From the NCBI GenBank assembly GCA_903772945.1, contig CAICTM010000025.1, positions 116,232 to 180,231 on the forward strand: a stretch of 64,000 bases of DNA, given 5' to 3'. The position numbers and the translations under genes were made by a program. The DNA comes from Seminavis robusta. Lineage: Eukaryota; Bacillariophyta; Bacillariophyceae; Naviculales; Naviculaceae. Below the pieces are notes generated by a model that was not told the origin of the DNA, made no database searches, and was given only the letters and a program-made list of their open reading frames with translations. This document shows positions 62,226-64,000 of the stretch, in pieces (within the stretch, counting starts at the first letter, position 1; each line of letters opens with the position of its first letter).

Positions 62226-64000
62226 ATGAGTGGTAGAGGTAAAGGAAAGAGTGGCCGAGGAGGCGGCAAAGGACGAGGGCATGGAAGATCCAACCCATCG
62301 TCGTCGAACCAGCAGAAAGGTTCATGCAAAGCCCTCGACCAACATGTGTTTAACTTCGGTACAACTGGATCTGGAACGGCAGACCAGATGATACACACAT
62401 GGGAGAAGATCGTCATCTACGTTGGTCAACAGATGGGTGAAGACATGAGCAATGAGCTACGCAACCTGCAACATACAGTGTTGGTAGCACCGGTGTACTC
62501 AGAGGAGACCCGAAACAGGCTTGAAACGGCGACGATACGACGTGCAGCGAACAACAATCGTCTCCTAACGGCAACACAAGCAAGCCTACAGCTACTGGAA
62601 GCAGAGATATCCACAGTCACTAATGACCCGACTCTCGGTAGCTTACGTACACTAACGATAGAAAGAGCAAAACTTGTTAATGAAATAGCCGACCTTACTG
62701 CAGCCACAGCAGACCCACCGGAAGAGGAACTCCGGGGACTCGAGAAAACAGAGTATGGAGGGCTCATGAAGACCCACCTTACGAGGTTGGCAAAACTACA
62801 AGAAAATAGAGGCAAACCATTCAACTTGATCCTAGGGCAGTGCACCCGACTATTGAAGGACAAGATGAAGCAGAACACGGACTACGAAGACGTCCTGTTA
62901 AGATGCGACCCACTGGAGCTACAAAAAATGATCCATAAGACGATCATGGCCCAGACCGATGATAATTTTGGGTACCACACATTATTCCAACTGGAAAAAC
63001 AACTGATGAATTTCCACCAAGGGAGCCTTACCGCTTCCGAATACCACGAGCAATTTACCACGAAGAGGGACATTGCACAATCCGTGGGTATTTCCAAGCT
63101 ACACGACGCAGCACTGCTGCATACGACCAAACTACTCCACCCAGGCACCGAATACGCTGACCTGGGATTCGAAGACCAGAGGACAGTCTCGGCATACGCA
63201 GAGGAACGGTACTATAGTTACATCTTCTTAACTAATAGTTCAGCCGAAAATACCAAGCTTAAACAGAACCTGAGGGACGACTTTGCCAAAGGCACTGATA
63301 ACTATCCCCATACGTTACATGACGTACTACATCTCTTGGACAAACACACCAAGAGTAACACTCCACGACAGTCCACTTCCCACGGAAGTTCCTTTGCTCA
63401 GACAGTACAAGGCGGGAGAGGACGGGGTGGTGGCAGAGGAAAAGGCCGTGGAAACGCAAGCTACGACAAAGAATTCTGGAAAGACAAAGAATGCTTTACC
63501 TGCCACGAGAAAGGACATTTAGCCACGCACTGTCCTGACAAAAATAAAGATAAAGATAAAGACAAAGACAAAGACGACAATTCGAGGTCGAGCAAGCGTA
63601 GCAAGTCAAGCACGTCGAGCAAGAAAAGCTCTAGTAGCAACCAAAGGACGACCTTAGCTACTATCAGCAAGCTGCAAGATAAAATGACGACCGCACTGAC
63701 AACCCTGAACAAAGAACAGGATGATGCCGACTCTGACATCACAGAGTCAGATGACGAGAAAGTCGAGAAACGTTTCTTTACGTTCGTACCGCTGTTCACG
63801 GACGGAACGAAGAAACGCACGACTAAGCAAGGCATAGTCGCCCACACAAAAGGATTGGACGACATAGATATGAGAGAGGTCCAGCTACTGGACAACCAGT
63901 CCACGTTGGATTTATTCTGTAATAAAGACATGGTTACCGACATCAGGAAAGCCGATCGTCCAATTACAGTGAAGAGTACCGGAGGCAAGCTGAAGGTCCA
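62226..64000 (+). CDS. Copia-type gag-pol (CoDi-like), cut by the window end
   Basis: An ATG at 62226 opens a frame that runs without stop to the window end, 591 codons. The first ~25 residues are Gly/Arg/Lys-rich. The gag part is helical, with FHQGSLTASEYHEQF typical of retrotransposon gag domains. A CCHC zinc knuckle CFTCHEKGHLATHC lies at 63492-63533, after a GRGRGGGRGKGRG stretch and before a Lys/Asp then Ser/Lys run. The protease begins at 63891 with LLDNQSTLDLFCN, an Asp-Asn-Gln-Ser form that I recall from diatom CoDi elements in place of the usual Asp-Ser-Gly or Asp-Thr-Gly. Integrase, reverse transcriptase and RNase H should follow beyond 64000. The intact long frame suggests a young copy. 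Confidence 0.85.
   Translation, partial: MSGRGKGKSGRGGGKGRGHGRSNPSSSNQQKGSCKALDQHVFNFGTTGSGTADQMIHTWEKIVIYVGQQMGEDMSNELRNLQHTVLVAPVYSEETRNRLETATIRRAANNNRLLTATQASLQLLEAEISTVTNDPTLGSLRTLTIERAKLVNEIADLTAATADPPEEELRGLEKTEYGGLMKTHLTRLAKLQENRGKPFNLILGQCTRLLKDKMKQNTDYEDVLLRCDPLELQKMIHKTIMAQTDDNFGYHTLFQLEKQLMNFHQGSLTASEYHEQFTTKRDIAQSVGISKLHDAALLHTTKLLHPGTEYADLGFEDQRTVSAYAEERYYSYIFLTNSSAENTKLKQNLRDDFAKGTDNYPHTLHDVLHLLDKHTKSNTPRQSTSHGSSFAQTVQGGRGRGGGRGKGRGNASYDKEFWKDKECFTCHEKGHLATHCPDKNKDKDKDKDKDDNSRSSKRSKSSTSSKKSSSSNQRTTLATISKLQDKMTTALTTLNKEQDDADSDITESDDEKVEKRFFTFVPLFTDGTKKRTTKQGIVAHTKGLDDIDMREVQLLDNQSTLDLFCNKDMVTDIRKADRPITVKSTGGKLKV

Noticed and set aside
61449-63988. Minus-strand frames of 60-175 codons over the retrotransposon
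   Set aside because: All are antisense to the gag-pol frame, with Ser/Leu-rich translations typical of shadows.

Overview
The window is nuclear DNA of a photosynthetic stramenopile, most likely a diatom. This rests on spliced genes with short GT-AG introns (47-138 bp), precursors with a signal peptide and an ASAF-like plastid cleavage site (an FKBP, a response regulator and probably a YkgJ-type protein), a BspA/DUF285 surface protein, a bestrophin, a UT-type urea transporter, two secreted lysine/arginine-rich proteins with RXL and KXXK motifs like those of biosilica proteins, and a Copia-type gag whose protease starts with Asp-Asn-Gln-Ser as I recall for diatom CoDi elements. The species cannot be fixed from sequence alone. 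Intergenic DNA is full of short palindromic words (GGTACC, ACCGGT, GCTAGC, CTAGCTAG).

Layout. 1-4.8 kb: two related secreted basic proteins on the minus strand, then a 410-bp element with 20-bp terminal inverted repeats around an array of GTGAAACTAACC words. 4.8-14.1 kb: OMA1-like M48 protease, Shewanella-like phosphatase, GINS subunit PSF1, U-box/Sel1 protein, TMTC-like O-mannosyltransferase, thylakoid-lumen FKBP. 14.1-22.4 kb: three bL12 (L7/L12) genes with mitochondrial-type leaders within 8.3 kb, interleaved with a membrane-anchored PLC-X protein, an alpha/beta hydrolase and the DUF285 protein. 22.7-42.2 kb: Pin1-type isomerase, a polytopic membrane protein, a double-SET protein, an APH-fold kinase, a small membrane protein, a four-exon bestrophin, a urea transporter with a mitochondrial-type leader, a T4-Rnl1-like RNA ligase fused to a phage-type DUF3268 zinc-finger domain, and an NAD-dependent reductase.

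42.4-46.4 kb is a repeat island: three ~0.41-0.53-kb tandem units, eight ~146-bp satellite units, and a ~1.3-kb block that returns inverted at 60.0-61.36 kb. Between these inverted arms lie ABHD11-like hydrolase, YkgJ-type protein, a small mitochondrial protein, a plastid TPR-like protein, a plastid-targeted NarL-type response regulator and a MYND zinc-finger gene broken by a 2.86-kb insertion with a 19-bp target-site duplication. From 61,361 a Copia-type LTR retrotransposon begins; its gag-pol frame is open to the window end.

Most genes are single-copy housekeeping genes in alternating orientation, giving many divergent or convergent pairs and no operons. The most notable items are the RNA ligase-DUF3268 fusion, the precisely dated break in the MYND gene, the bL12 trio, the candidate biosilica proteins, the possible mitochondrial urea transporter, and the inverted repeat block that carries exon-like modules.
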